In this document: one piece after another, positions 1 to 8,396 of the stretch
Numbering within the stretch: position 1 is the first letter of the stretch
How the letters are laid out: each line of letters opens with the position of its first letter
Assembly: GCA_938040095.1 (NCBI GenBank)
Contig: CALHXF010000032.1
Coordinates: forward strand, 1 to 46,745
Direction of reading: 5' to 3'
DNA: 46,745 nucleotides
DNA from: an uncultured Caulobacterales bacterium
GTDB lineage: Bacteria > Pseudomonadota > Alphaproteobacteria > Caulobacterales > Maricaulaceae
Program-made: the position numbers and the translations under genes
Notes under the pieces: model-generated
The model's database searches: none
What the model was told of the DNA's origin: nothing
What the model saw: the letters and a program-made list of their open reading frames with translations, nothing else

Positions 1-669
1 ATTAGTTTGTTCGTCCCGTACGATGCCCATGTTTGTTACGTTTGCACCCCACATTTCTAACGTAGCTTTCAATCCTATCACGTTTGCCGCGATAATTTCA
101 CCCTTTGATAGGTCTGACCCTGGTACACGGAGTTCATCGCCAGAGCTGATGAGCGCAATTTTCAATTGGCGCTGTACTTTGAGGTTCGCGTGATTGGCTG
201 CTGCGCAGAGAGTGACAAGGGCTGGTGTCAACATTTGCCCTTTTTGAGCCAAGAGTTCTCCAGCTTGAAAGTCAGAGGCCACGTGTCGAATGAAAGCGTT
301 TGGCCGTGGGGTCTTTTGTACTGTTAAAAGACGACCTAGCAGGCCCGCGTCTTCTTTTAACAAAATTCGATCTGTTCCCTCTGGTACGACGGCGCCGGTT
401 GATACTTTCACGGCTTCACCGAGTTTAACTGTCTGCTCGTAGGGACGGCCCGCCGAGGATTCCCCAATCACACTAAGAGACTCTCCAATATCACAAGCAT
501 TGACTGCGTAGCCATCCATGCTTGATCCCTTGAACGGAGGCATATCTATTCGGGCGTAGGTGTCGTCGGCTATGGTGCGTCCACCGGCCGCGTTGATATG
601 TACCGTTTCCGCCCCAAGTTCGGGTTTGTGTTGACCAACAACGATAAGGGCTTCGGAAACGGAAATCAT
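1..669 (-). CDS. moeA: Molybdopterin molybdenumtransferase MoeA (partial, C-terminus beyond window)
   Basis: MoeA inserts molybdate into adenylylated molybdopterin in the cytoplasm. The gene is absent from the ORF track because it runs off the left edge; I translated it from the reverse strand. An ATG at 669 opens 223 codons without a stop. The N-terminal part carries the family motif MPPFKGSSMDGYAV (about residues 43-56), equivalent to the usual LPPFDNSAMDGYAV. Later comes ISSGDELRVPG, the start of the MogA-like molybdopterin-binding domain. MoeA is normally about 400 residues, so the second half is missing here only because of the window edge. It diverges from the XdhC/moa operon with a 74-bp gap, so the two units probably share a promoter region. 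The identification is secure; the 3' end is unseen. Confidence 0.93.
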   Translation of the reverse strand, partial: MISVSEALIVVGQHKPELGAETVHINAAGGRTIADDTYARIDMPPFKGSSMDGYAVNACDIGESLSVIGESSAGRPYEQTVKLGEAVKVSTGAVVPEGTDRILLKEDAGLLGRLLTVQKTPRPNAFIRHVASDFQAGELLAQKGQMLTPALVTLCAAANHANLKVQRQLKIALISSGDELRVPGSDLSKGEIIAANVIGLKATLEMWGANVTNMGIVRDEQTN

Positions 670-743
670 CTTTCAGCTTGTAGACTGCCTAATGTCTTGC
701 ATAAAGCATTGCCTTCGCGACACGTCTCAATAAGTTTAGATTC

Positions 744-1583
744 GTGAAACAAACTTATGATCATCCGCACGACGTTTTACGTTTTTGTGCATCGCATCCC
801 AACGCGACGTTGGTCATAGTTCGCGATGTCACAGGCGGAACCTTGCGTGCACGTGGGGCTTTAATGGCGGTCACTGAAACTCACGTTGCAGGTTATGTGT
901 CCAATGGATGCGTAGATGCCGATATCATTGCACGTGCGCGTTCGGGACATTTTGGGTCTCTGGTTTATGGAAATGGCTCGCCGTATCGCGATATCACTTT
1001 GCCCTGTGGTGGGACTATCTGCGTGTTCCTAGTACCGCATCCAAATTCTCATGCGGTAGAAAGGGCAGTTTCTGATTTGGATAAGAGGCTGGCTTCAAGT
1101 TTGAAACTGGGGAGTGTTTCAGTTGATATTAAACCTCGTATGTGTCTTAGGATTGCCGGGCGTGGAGCCGCTTTTTTGGCGTTGGCCGATATGGCTGCAA
1201 CCGCTGGATTTGAAGTGCGCCTCCAATCTCCAGATCCAAATATTTCCTCCCATGTTAAACACTTAACTGACCCCTTGGAAGTGCTGGCGAGTGAAGATGA
1301 TAGATGGACAGCTGTAATTTTACTCTTTCATGATCATGATTGGGAGCCCTCAATTTTGAGCCAAGCCATTAAAGGTCCTGCGTTCTATATCGGGGCGATG
1401 GGTAGCGTCAAAACCCATGCCGTGCGCGTAGAAAATCTATTGGAAATGGGGGCGGATTCTGATCAAATTAGACGCGTTCGAGGACCTATTGGATTGGTTC
1501 CCGCACAACGCGATGCGCGCTCTCTTGCCGTCTCTATTCTCGCCGAAATCATTCAAGTGGCACAAGCTGAGGGGGTGATGTGA
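744..1583 (+). CDS. XdhC/CoxF-family molybdoenzyme maturation factor
   Basis: XdhC-family proteins bind molybdenum cofactor and promote its sulfuration and insertion into xanthine dehydrogenase-type enzymes. The 279-residue protein has the N-terminal XdhC/CoxI domain, with GGTLRARGALMAV (about 31-43), NGCVD (54-58) and the conserved LPCGG (about 86-90). A Rossmann-like C-terminal domain ends in FYIGAMGSVKTHAVR, typical of the family's second domain. The start is GTG at 744. The stop overlaps the GTG start of the next gene by 4 bp, so translation is probably coupled. No molybdenum hydroxylase is encoded in the window; the client enzyme must lie elsewhere. Family membership is clear, exact client unknown. 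Confidence 0.85.
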   Translation: MKQTYDHPHDVLRFCASHPNATLVIVRDVTGGTLRARGALMAVTETHVAGYVSNGCVDADIIARARSGHFGSLVYGNGSPYRDITLPCGGTICVFLVPHPNSHAVERAVSDLDKRLASSLKLGSVSVDIKPRMCLRIAGRGAAFLALADMAATAGFEVRLQSPDPNISSHVKHLTDPLEVLASEDDRWTAVILLFHDHDWEPSILSQAIKGPAFYIGAMGSVKTHAVRVENLLEMGADSDQIRRVRGPIGLVPAQRDARSLAVSILAEIIQVAQAEGVM

Positions 1584-2158
1584 GACCTATAGATATAGCC
1601 TGTATCGTTCTGGCAAGTGGGCAATCAAAACGGTTTGGTGTAGCTGATAAACTTGAGGCGAAGCTCGATGGAAAAACGGTTTTAGAAATGGTTATCGATA
1701 CCGTGAATTCCGTTGGTTTCGGTCAGGTATATATTGTGTCGCAGTATGAACTACAGGGGCATTTTAAATGGATAGAGAATATCGATCCCGAGAAAGGTCA
1801 AGGACACTCTCTCAGGCTCGGGTTAAGAACGGCGATAGAAAATAAGTGGGACAACGTCGTTATTGCACTTGGTGATATGCCACTGGTAAAATCTGTAAAC
1901 TTTGTAAACATGATAAGTGAAATTCATAAAAAACAGATGGTTGTGAGTGACTGTGAAGGTGTGCGTATGCCGCCAGCCTGCTTTGGGCGTAAAGTCATGG
2001 ATCAAATTTTGGAAGACAAATCCGCGAAAGGTGCGCGTCATTTCTTTGATAAAATACAGCCAACGACTGTTAAGATCGACGCGGAGTCTTGTCAGGATGT
2101 GGACACGCCTGAAGATTTGATTAGGGTAAGAGACATATTGAAGCGAAGCAAATTGTGA
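1580..2158 (+). CDS. MocA/MobA-like molybdenum cofactor nucleotidyltransferase
   Basis: This 192-residue protein is an NTP-transferase that probably attaches CMP to molybdenum cofactor, giving the cytosine dinucleotide form used by xanthine dehydrogenase-family enzymes. The N-terminal nucleotide-binding loop LASGQSKRFGVADKL (about 12-26), the ALGDMPL segment (about 96-102) and the terminal DVDTPEDL are typical of the MobA/MocA superfamily. The loop lacks the GGxSxRMG form common in MobA, and the XdhC neighbour favours the cytidylyltransferase MocA. A MobA-like guanylyltransferase role cannot be excluded from sequence alone. The start is GTG at 1580, overlapping the preceding stop; moaA follows 10 bp downstream. 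Confidence 0.8.
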   Translation: MRPIDIACIVLASGQSKRFGVADKLEAKLDGKTVLEMVIDTVNSVGFGQVYIVSQYELQGHFKWIENIDPEKGQGHSLRLGLRTAIENKWDNVVIALGDMPLVKSVNFVNMISEIHKKQMVVSDCEGVRMPPACFGRKVMDQILEDKSAKGARHFFDKIQPTTVKIDAESCQDVDTPEDLIRVRDILKRSKL

Positions 2159-2168
2159 AGGGTGAAAC

Positions 2169-3179
2169 GTGATAGATAAAACGCAAATATCGCCTGCGCC
2201 TTTGGTCGACCCCTTCGGTCGTAAAATCACATATTTGCGCCTCTCCGTAACGGATAGATGTGATTTGCGCTGCAACTATTGCATGTCTGAAAAAATGACA
2301 TTTTTACCAAAGTCAGACCTTCTTGATGTCTCTGAGTTGGACACAGTTGCTAGCGCTTTTATCGCACGAGGTGTTCGCAAAATTCGTATCACGGGCGGAG
2401 AGCCATTGGTGCGCAGAAACATCATCGAAATCATGCAACGTATATCCAATCATTTAGGCGATGGGTTGGATGAATTAACGCTTACGACAAATGGAACTCA
2501 ACTTGAAAAGCATGCTGCGGACTTGGTTAAAGTTGGTGTGCGCCGAGTCAATGTATCGTTGGATACTTTAAATCCAGAGTCCTTTAGTCGGATCACCAGA
2601 GGAGGTCGACTGAACCAGGTTTTGGACGGAATTGCAGCGGCTCAATCACATGGACTAAAAGTCAAACTTAACGTCGTTGTTTTGAAATATGAGAATTTGG
2701 AAGAGCTTCCGTTTATTGTCCGATGGGCGCATAAACGTGACATTGATGTGACGTTGATTGAAGCCATGCCTATGGGAGAAATTGAAGCTGACAGGTTCGA
2801 TCAATACACACCACTATCTGACGTCCAAAGGAATTTTAGGAAGCTCTGGACGATGTCTCGCGATAGTTTTCAAACAGGTGGTCCGTCAGACTATTGGCGC
2901 GTCAAAGAGACTGGCGGACGACTTGGTTTTATTACGCCGATGTCCAATAACTTTTGTGGTGGATGCAACCGTGTTAGATTGACTTGCACGGGTCGTCTGG
3001 TTCTTTGTCTTGGACAGACTGATGACGCGGACCTTCGGGCTGTGTTAAGAGGTGGTGGTGATATTCATGCAGCACTGGAAGAAGCAATCGCCAGAAAGCC
3101 GAAGTCTCACGATTTTCTGATTGATGCTCCAGGTCAAAAACCTGCAATTTCTCGCCATATGTCGATGACGGGCGGTTAG
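2169..3179 (+). CDS. moaA: GTP 3',8-cyclase MoaA
   Basis: MoaA is a radical-SAM enzyme that, with MoaC, converts GTP to cyclic pyranopterin monophosphate, the first step of molybdenum cofactor synthesis. The 336-residue protein has the N-terminal radical-SAM cluster motif CDLRCNYC (CX3CX2C, about residues 31-38) and the SAM-binding ITGGEPL. The second C-terminal cluster motif is FCGGCNRVRLTCTGRLVLC (CX2CX13C), which binds GTP in MoaA. The C-terminus ends in the Gly-Gly required for catalysis. Length matches the family (about 330). The start is GTG at 2169. It sits in the middle of the mocA-moaA-moaD-moaE-moaB-moaC run, 3 bp before moaD. Confidence 0.97.
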   Translation: MIDKTQISPAPLVDPFGRKITYLRLSVTDRCDLRCNYCMSEKMTFLPKSDLLDVSELDTVASAFIARGVRKIRITGGEPLVRRNIIEIMQRISNHLGDGLDELTLTTNGTQLEKHAADLVKVGVRRVNVSLDTLNPESFSRITRGGRLNQVLDGIAAAQSHGLKVKLNVVVLKYENLEELPFIVRWAHKRDIDVTLIEAMPMGEIEADRFDQYTPLSDVQRNFRKLWTMSRDSFQTGGPSDYWRVKETGGRLGFITPMSNNFCGGCNRVRLTCTGRLVLCLGQTDDADLRAVLRGGGDIHAALEEAIARKPKSHDFLIDAPGQKPAISRHMSMTGG

Positions 3180-3182
3180 ATA

Positions 3183-3428
3183 ATGGCTGTGATATTGTTT
3201 TTTGGTCGGTTTTCTGACCTCTCTAAACGCATTGACGTTGAATTGCCTGCATACGTGACTGACAAAGCGTCATTGACTACATATCTATCGCAGACTGTTG
3301 AGGGTTTTGCTTCGCTGGCAGCTCTAAAGGATACACGGATATCCGTGAATATGATAGTTTCGATGACTGAAACGTCAGTCGGGAACGATGATGAGATAGC
3401 ATATATGTCGGCTTTATCAGGCGGATGA
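3183..3428 (+). CDS. moaD: Molybdopterin synthase small subunit MoaD
   Basis: MoaD is the ubiquitin-like sulfur carrier of molybdopterin synthase; its C-terminal glycine is thiocarboxylated and delivers sulfur to precursor Z within the MoaD2-MoaE2 complex. The 81-residue product has the right length and ends in the required Gly-Gly (ALSGG), preceded by the NDDEIAYMSALSGG stretch that corresponds to the usual D-x-DEVAFLPPVSGG. The core is more divergent than MoaA or MoaE. It starts 3 bp after moaA stops and overlaps moaE by 4 bp (ATGA), consistent with stoichiometric co-translation of the two subunits. Confidence 0.93.
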   Translation: MAVILFFGRFSDLSKRIDVELPAYVTDKASLTTYLSQTVEGFASLAALKDTRISVNMIVSMTETSVGNDDEIAYMSALSGG

Positions 3429-3874
3429 TCCGTATTTTAGACAAAGGTTTTGACCCCGATTTCGAGTTGGCCGAGTTTCAAAAGCGAGCGTTTGGTGCGG
3501 GGGCAATCGTCTCTTTTACAGGGTGGGTTCGAGACGATGGCGCCACTGAAAGTCTAAGCCTCAGTCATTACGAAGGCTTTACTGAAACGCACATCAAAGG
3601 TTTCGTGGAATGTGCAAAATCAAGATGGGCCTTGCAAGAGAGTTTGATTGTCCACCGTGTCGGTAAAATGTCTGTAGGTACCCCAATTGTGTTGGTCGCA
3701 ACGGCTTCGGTGCATCGTCGTGATGCGTTCGAAGCCTGTGATTTCCTGATGGACAAGTTGAAATCCGAGGCCCCATTTTGGAAGCAGGAAACTAAATCTG
3801 GGGAAACCGTCTGGGTTGAACCAAGACAGCAAGACAAGAGCGATCTGAAACGGTGGGACAATGCCAGGGATTGA
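3425..3874 (+). CDS. moaE: Molybdopterin synthase catalytic subunit MoaE
   Basis: MoaE is the large subunit of molybdopterin synthase and converts cyclic pyranopterin monophosphate to molybdopterin using sulfur from MoaD. The 149-residue protein has the family pattern GAIVSFTGWVRD near residues 27-38, LSLSHYEGF, HRVGKMSVG and the catalytic LKSEAPFWKQE segment carrying the active-site lysines (about 114-124). Length is typical. It overlaps moaD upstream by 4 bp and moaB downstream by 14 bp. Confidence 0.96.
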   Translation: MIRILDKGFDPDFELAEFQKRAFGAGAIVSFTGWVRDDGATESLSLSHYEGFTETHIKGFVECAKSRWALQESLIVHRVGKMSVGTPIVLVATASVHRRDAFEACDFLMDKLKSEAPFWKQETKSGETVWVEPRQQDKSDLKRWDNARD

Positions 3875-4388
3875 TGAGAATTTATTGTTCCGATCTCTGG
3901 GTATTGCAGTTCTGACGATTTCGGATACCCGGACGTCCGAAAACGACCGTAGCGGGGATGCTTTGGCACGGTGTGTTACTGACGCAGGGCATTATTTGGT
4001 GTCGAGGGCGATTGTTCCCGACGATACGGTTGAAATTGCCGGCATGATCACGCGATGGGAAAATCACTCGGCGATAGACGCTATTTTGACCACGGGCGGA
4101 ACGGGCCTCACGGGTCGCGATGTAACGGTGGAGGCCATTTCGCCTATGCTTGACAAAACCTTGGATGGTTTTTCGGTCCTTTTTCACCGTATGAGTTTTG
4201 ACAGTGTCGGTTTGGCTACGCTTCAATCACGTGCCTGTGCAGGTTTAATTGACACAACATTTGTGTTTTGTTTACCTGGTTCCACCGGCGCAGTAACCGA
4301 GGCTTGGGATCATATCATCCGTGATGCCTTGGACAGTCGCTATCGCCCATGTTCACTTGTTGACCTAATCCCGAGGCTTTCAGAATGA
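3861..4388 (+). CDS. moaB: MoaB/MogA-family molybdopterin adenylyltransferase
   Basis: MoaB/MogA proteins adenylylate molybdopterin ahead of metal insertion by MoeA. The 175-residue protein has the opening VLTISDTRT, the molybdopterin-binding motif [13 protein letters not shown] (about 76-88), and [12 protein letters not shown] near the C-terminus. The layout TTGGTGLxxRDVT with length about 175 is closer to MoaB than to MogA, but I infer the same reaction. The ATG at 3861 lies inside moaE; the ATG at 3874 is out of frame, so a 14-bp overlap seems real. The 3' end overlaps moaC by 4 bp. Confidence 0.92.
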   Translation: MPGIDENLLFRSLGIAVLTISDTRTSENDRSGDALARCVTDAGHYLVSRAIVPDDTVEIAGMITRWENHSAIDAILTTGGTGLTGRDVTVEAISPMLDKTLDGFSVLFHRMSFDSVGLATLQSRACAGLIDTTFVFCLPGSTGAVTEAWDHIIRDALDSRYRPCSLVDLIPRLSE

Positions 4389-4873
4389 CCGCTCTTACCC
4401 ATATTGACGATCAAGGTCGTGCCGCGATGGTTGATGTTTCAGGAAAGCCTGTCACGGCGCGTAGGGCGCTAGCGGTAGGGTCCGTCCGTATGTCTGCAGA
4501 GACGTTCGCCCTACTTCAATCAGGTGAAAACCCCAAAGGTAGTGTCGAGAATATCGCTGAACTGGCGGGTATAATGGGTGCCAAACGAACCGCTGACCTT
4601 ATTCCATTATGTCATCCACTGCCGCTATCAAAAGTAAAAGTACGCATCGCGTCGGACGGGGCTCTGCCAGGTGTTAGGGTGACCGCCGAAACGAAAACTA
4701 ATGGTGTTACGGGTGTGGAGATGGAAGCGCTGACCGCCGTATCTGTCGCGTGTTTGACCATTTATGATATGTTGAAGGCAGTCGATAAATCGATGGTCAT
4801 TCAGGGTATTTGCTTGCTTGAAAAGGACGGTGGTAAAAGTGGGTATTGGCGTGCGGATGAAGACGGTGGCTAA
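4385..4873 (+). CDS. moaC: Cyclic pyranopterin monophosphate synthase MoaC
   Basis: MoaC rearranges the MoaA product 3',8-cyclo-dihydro-GTP to cyclic pyranopterin monophosphate. The 162-residue protein has the family opening [17 protein letters not shown], the [10 protein letters not shown] motif (about 73-82), and the active-site stretches [17 protein letters not shown] and MLKAVDKSM with the catalytic Lys-Asp-Lys pattern. Length is canonical (about 160). It is the last Moco gene of the operon, and a 78-bp gap follows before the next gene. Confidence 0.97.
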   Translation: MTALTHIDDQGRAAMVDVSGKPVTARRALAVGSVRMSAETFALLQSGENPKGSVENIAELAGIMGAKRTADLIPLCHPLPLSKVKVRIASDGALPGVRVTAETKTNGVTGVEMEALTAVSVACLTIYDMLKAVDKSMVIQGICLLEKDGGKSGYWRADEDGG

Positions 4874-4951
4874 TTTCTTCCTCTTAAGGCGGGCAGGTGT
4901 TGACGTTTCGACTTGTCCTTGGCATTTGCGGGGAAACTTTGAGGTATAAGT

Positions 4952-5503
4952 ATGTCCCCTAAATTACGCAAATATATGGTCCTTGCTCATCTGTGGGCTG
5001 CAGGACTTATGGCACCGGCTTTTGCGCTTCATGCGATTTCGGGTGGTCTTTACTTAATGAATATCAAAGGTCAGGCTGCAACTGAACGTGTTCCTCTTCC
5101 AGCGAGTGCAACACTCGATTTTTCCAGTGAAACGTTAGATGCAGAGGTAAGAGAGCTCTTGTTTAAGGCTGATATTGATCATAATTTTCAATATATCCGT
5201 AATCGAGGTTCGCTCATTCAATTGCGTCCTACATCTCGCACTTATTTAGAATTCAAACAAACCGACAGCGGACTCACGGCAACTCGAGTGAAGCCAAATG
5301 CGGTCAGGTCCATGATGGAGCTTCACAAGGGACATGGACCTACGTTGTTCAAAACGTATCAAAAGTTTGTCGCGCTCTTGCTTCTTCTTGTGGTTTTTGG
5401 GGGTGTTTTGGTGGGCTTGTTAGCTCGCGCGTATCGTCGTCAAACCGTCACTGCTGTGATTTTGGGTGGGGTTGCGTTCGTCATGATTGGCTTTGTGGTT
5501 TGA
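4952..5503 (+). CDS. PepSY-TM-like small membrane protein, function unknown
   Basis: This 183-residue protein has an N-terminal membrane segment (about 9-35), a soluble part of about 90 residues, the segment MELHKGHGPTLFKTYQKFVALLLLLVVF leading into a second helix (about 137-158), and a C-terminal helix (about 165-182). The histidine-containing HLWAAGL and ELHKGHG ahead of helices resemble PepSY-associated TM proteins, which often accompany iron or redox functions; this is inference. A GAGG Shine-Dalgarno sits 8 bp before the ATG at 4952. It may be read with the moa operon or from its own promoter in the 78-bp gap. A terminator-like hairpin follows at 5544. Confidence 0.6.
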   Translation: MSPKLRKYMVLAHLWAAGLMAPAFALHAISGGLYLMNIKGQAATERVPLPASATLDFSSETLDAEVRELLFKADIDHNFQYIRNRGSLIQLRPTSRTYLEFKQTDSGLTATRVKPNAVRSMMELHKGHGPTLFKTYQKFVALLLLLVVFGGVLVGLLARAYRRQTVTAVILGGVAFVMIGFVV

Positions 5504-5543
5504 GCGCTGACACCTAGAGTGTTGGCCCACTTTATCTAGGATG

Positions 5544-5566
5544 CCCCTGCATCAATGCAGGGGTTT
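5544..5566 (+). terminator. Intrinsic terminator-like hairpin after the Moco/PepSY-like genes
   Basis: The stem CCCCTGCA/TGCAGGGG (8 bp) encloses a 4-nt TCAA loop and is followed by TTT then CAAAA. The U-tract is short, so strength is uncertain. It lies 41 bp after the stop at 5503 and between convergent genes. The minus-strand reading has no T-run, so I assign it to the plus strand. Confidence 0.6.
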
Positions 5567-5628
5567 CAAAATATCGTCACCCCATTTTGGGATGACTTGA
5601 TAGCAAAATTGCGATTGAAATAGACGGC

Positions 5629-6945
5629 CTATTTCACTGCATTGGTAAGATAGTTTTCAAGCATTTCTTGTTTGCCAGACATGACAGCAGGAGAGACATT
5701 GCCCTTCAAGGCGGCGTCAGACATTTCGCTAAGTGAGAGTTTACCAGATAACATCTGTTCCCCAAGCCCGCTTTCCCACCCCGCGTAGCGAGATTTTTTG
5801 AAATCCTCTAATGCATCAGCTTCAATCATTTCAGCTGCGTTCATGAGGCCCCGTGCGAGGAGGTCCATGCCACCAATGTGCCCATGGAATAAATCGTCTG
5901 CATCGCTAGATTGACGACGGATTTTGGCGTCAAAGTTAGAGCCGCCATTTTTGAAACCGCCACCTTTTAAGATATAGTATAAAGCCAGTGTAATCTCTCT
6001 AAGGTCATGTGGGAACTGATCTGTGTCCCAACCATTTTGCGGATCACCTCGGTTGAAATCGATTGATCCGAAGATATCGAAGGCATTCGCCATTTCGATC
6101 TCATGCTCAAAGCTATTTCCGGCGAGTGTCGCGTGATTAGGTTCAATATTTACGCCGATTTCTTTTTCCAATCCGTATTGCTTTAGAAACCCATAAACTG
6201 TCCCAACATCGCGATCATATTGGTGTTTTGTGGGCTCATGCGGTTTGGGTTCAATCCAGATGTCGCCCTTGAATCCGATCTTGTGCTTGTGCTCGACAAC
6301 CATGGTCATAAACCGACCTAATTGTTCCATTTCCTGACCGACATTAGTGTTCAAGATCGTGTCATATCCTTCACGACCACCCCAAAGCACATATCCAGAC
6401 CCTCCAAGTCGATGTGTAGCTTCCAAGCAGTGTTTGACCTGCAGGGCTCCGAAGGCTGTTACGTCTGGGTTCGGGTTCGTTGCGCCACCCGCCATATAGC
6501 GTGGGTGCGAAAATAGGTTCGCTGTTCCCCAAAGAAGTTGGGTCGAGCTCGCGTCCATCTTGGCTTCGATTTGATCGACAATAGCCGCGAAATTCTCAAC
6601 ATGTTCACGCGGCGTTTCCGCGGCGGCCATAACATCTGTATCGTGAAAGCAAAAAAAGGGCTGCCCTAAACGATCAAAAAAATCGAAAGCAACATCTAGT
6701 TTTTGTGTCGCTGCCGCTTGATCCATTGGTCCGCTCAACCAAGGGCGATCAAATGTTCCTGCGCCGAAAATATCATGACCGTCCCAGCAGAAGCTATGCC
6801 AATAACACGCGGCAACTCGCAGGTGCTCTTCAATCGGTTTACCCATTACGATTTTTTTCGGGTCGTAATATTTGAACGCCAATGGGTTGGCGCTGTTCGG
6901 GCCTTCATATTGTATTTTTTCGATGTGATCAAAATAGCCGCTCAT
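5629..6945 (-). CDS. xylA: Xylose isomerase XylA
   Basis: XylA converts D-xylose to D-xylulose in the cytoplasm (two divalent metal ions; TIM barrel). The 438-residue length matches the long class II enzymes. Visible motifs are FCFHDTDV with the catalytic histidine (about residue 100), VLWGGREGYDTILNTN (about 185-200), WIEPKPHEPTKHQYD with a metal-binding glutamate, NIEPNHATLAG, and SIDFNRGDPQNGWDTDQFP with metal-binding aspartates. It is the last gene of a leftward operon, with its ATG overlapping the xylB stop by 4 bp. Together with xylB this gives the isomerase route to xylulose 5-phosphate, rather than the oxidative Weimberg route well known in Caulobacter. Confidence 0.97.
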   Translation of the reverse strand: MSGYFDHIEKIQYEGPNSANPLAFKYYDPKKIVMGKPIEEHLRVAACYWHSFCWDGHDIFGAGTFDRPWLSGPMDQAAATQKLDVAFDFFDRLGQPFFCFHDTDVMAAAETPREHVENFAAIVDQIEAKMDASSTQLLWGTANLFSHPRYMAGGATNPNPDVTAFGALQVKHCLEATHRLGGSGYVLWGGREGYDTILNTNVGQEMEQLGRFMTMVVEHKHKIGFKGDIWIEPKPHEPTKHQYDRDVGTVYGFLKQYGLEKEIGVNIEPNHATLAGNSFEHEIEMANAFDIFGSIDFNRGDPQNGWDTDQFPHDLREITLALYYILKGGGFKNGGSNFDAKIRRQSSDADDLFHGHIGGMDLLARGLMNAAEMIEADALEDFKKSRYAGWESGLGEQMLSGKLSLSEMSDAALKGNVSPAVMSGKQEMLENYLTNAVK

Positions 6946-8396
6946 GACATCAAGTCCTTTGTTCGCGTGTATAGGGTTTTAAATGTGTCTCGCCGAGGGG
7001 CTAGTTGGGCTTGCCACTCTGTGTTTGGAGATAAAGTTTGTTGGATCGGAGGAGGGGTGCAGACGTCGGTTGCGGTTTCGCCAGTCAAACCCAAACGAGC
7101 CAGTCTCGCGGCGCCAAAAGCGGGGCCAACAGACGCACCATCGCGGATGTGTATGGGTAGGTCAAAAACAGACGCAAGAACCTCTGCCCAATATGTGGAG
7201 CGTGATCCACCTCCAATGACCGAGAGTTCAGTTGGGGCATTCCCCGCAGCGCGAATTGCGTCAAAGCCGTCGGCTAAAGCGAAGCTAACCCCTTCGACTG
7301 CTGCGCCACCCAAGTCGATTCCGGAGTGCTCAAAGGATAAACCGAAAAACGCGCCTTTTGCAGCAGGGTTGTTATGTGGTGTCCGTTCACCTGAAAGGTA
7401 AGGAAGGAATATTGGGCCTGTCCCAATAGGGCGCTTACTCTCCAATTCCTCAAACAGGTCGCTTGATTGCGAGTAGCCTGAAAGTTTAGACGCAAAGTCA
7501 ACGGCGCTCGCAGCTGCTAGGGTTACGGCCATGCGATGCCAAAGACCTGGAAGGGCGTGACAAAAGGCATGCACGGCTTGGGATGGATTGGGACGATACC
7601 CATCATCTGCGGAAAATACGACGCCCGATGTCCCAAGTGAAACGAAGCCGTCTTTCGGATTAATTGTTCCCGCGCCCACAGCGCCTGCCGCGTTATCACC
7701 GCCACCTGCGACGACAGGTACTTTGTCCATGCCCCATTGCGAGGCAATTTCACCAAGCAACATGCCTGTAACGTCGGAACCTTCAAACAGGGAGGGCATA
7801 TTTTCGCGTCTAAAACCGCAATGACCTAGTACATCGTCTGACCAATCGCGTTTCGCCACATCCATCCAAAGTGTACCTGCGCTGTCTGACATATCAGATG
7901 CGTAGACACCGCACATTTTTAAGCGAATATAGTCTTTCGGTAATAGAACCTTTGCCGTCTGTTTAAACAGGTCGGGTTCGTTGTCTTTCATCCAAGCCAG
8001 TTTTGGCGCAGTGAAACCCGGCATGGCCAGATTGCCTGTAATATCCGAGAGGTGCGGGATGTTGGTCATCATGCTCGCGCATTGCCCCGCGCTGCGCCCA
8101 TCGTTCCAAAGAATAGCGGGCCTGAGAGGCTTGTCAGAGGCATCCAAGCAAACAGCACCATGCATCTGTCCTGAAAGGCCGATAGCTTTGACCGCCGCTC
8201 GCCCTTTTGTTGAGAGCGACATGATGGCTTCGCAAACAGCTGGCCACCACTGTTGGTCGGGGTCTTGCTCTGCGTGAAGCGGGGCAGGGCGGTGGACATC
8301 CATCTGCGTAGAAGACGCTTGTTCAATGATGACTTGGTCATCGTCAACCAAGACGGCTTTTACGCTTGATGTCCCAATATCGAGGCCGAGATACAT
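6942..8396 (-). CDS. xylB: Xylulokinase XylB (FGGY family)
   Basis: XylB phosphorylates D-xylulose to xylulose 5-phosphate, feeding the pentose phosphate pathway. The 484-residue protein opens with the FGGY-kinase phosphate loop GLDIGTSSVKAVL. It then shows LSGQMHGAV (xylulokinase substrate loop, about 75-83), ILWNDGRS, the GGGDNAAGAVGAG motif, and SLGTSGVVF in the second ATPase domain. Length is typical for XylB. The ATG at 8396 shares one base with the TAA stop of the upstream GH3 gene, and the 3' end overlaps xylA by 4 bp, so all three genes form one translationally coupled operon. Confidence 0.96.
   Translation of the reverse strand: MYLGLDIGTSSVKAVLVDDDQVIIEQASSTQMDVHRPAPLHAEQDPDQQWWPAVCEAIMSLSTKGRAAVKAIGLSGQMHGAVCLDASDKPLRPAILWNDGRSAGQCASMMTNIPHLSDITGNLAMPGFTAPKLAWMKDNEPDLFKQTAKVLLPKDYIRLKMCGVYASDMSDSAGTLWMDVAKRDWSDDVLGHCGFRRENMPSLFEGSDVTGMLLGEIASQWGMDKVPVVAGGGDNAAGAVGAGTINPKDGFVSLGTSGVVFSADDGYRPNPSQAVHAFCHALPGLWHRMAVTLAAASAVDFASKLSGYSQSSDLFEELESKRPIGTGPIFLPYLSGERTPHNNPAAKGAFFGLSFEHSGIDLGGAAVEGVSFALADGFDAIRAAGNAPTELSVIGGGSRSTYWAEVLASVFDLPIHIRDGASVGPAFGAARLARLGLTGETATDVCTPPPIQQTLSPNTEWQAQLAPRRDTFKTLYTRTKDLMS

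Noticed and set aside
1823-2275. Antisense 150-aa ORF over mocA/moaA
   Set aside because: A shadow of two well-supported coupled genes on the plus strand.
4198-4209. TGACAGTGTCGG in moaB as another copy of the sugar operator
   Set aside because: It lacks the N-CG-N centre and the right arm, and lies in the middle of a coding region.
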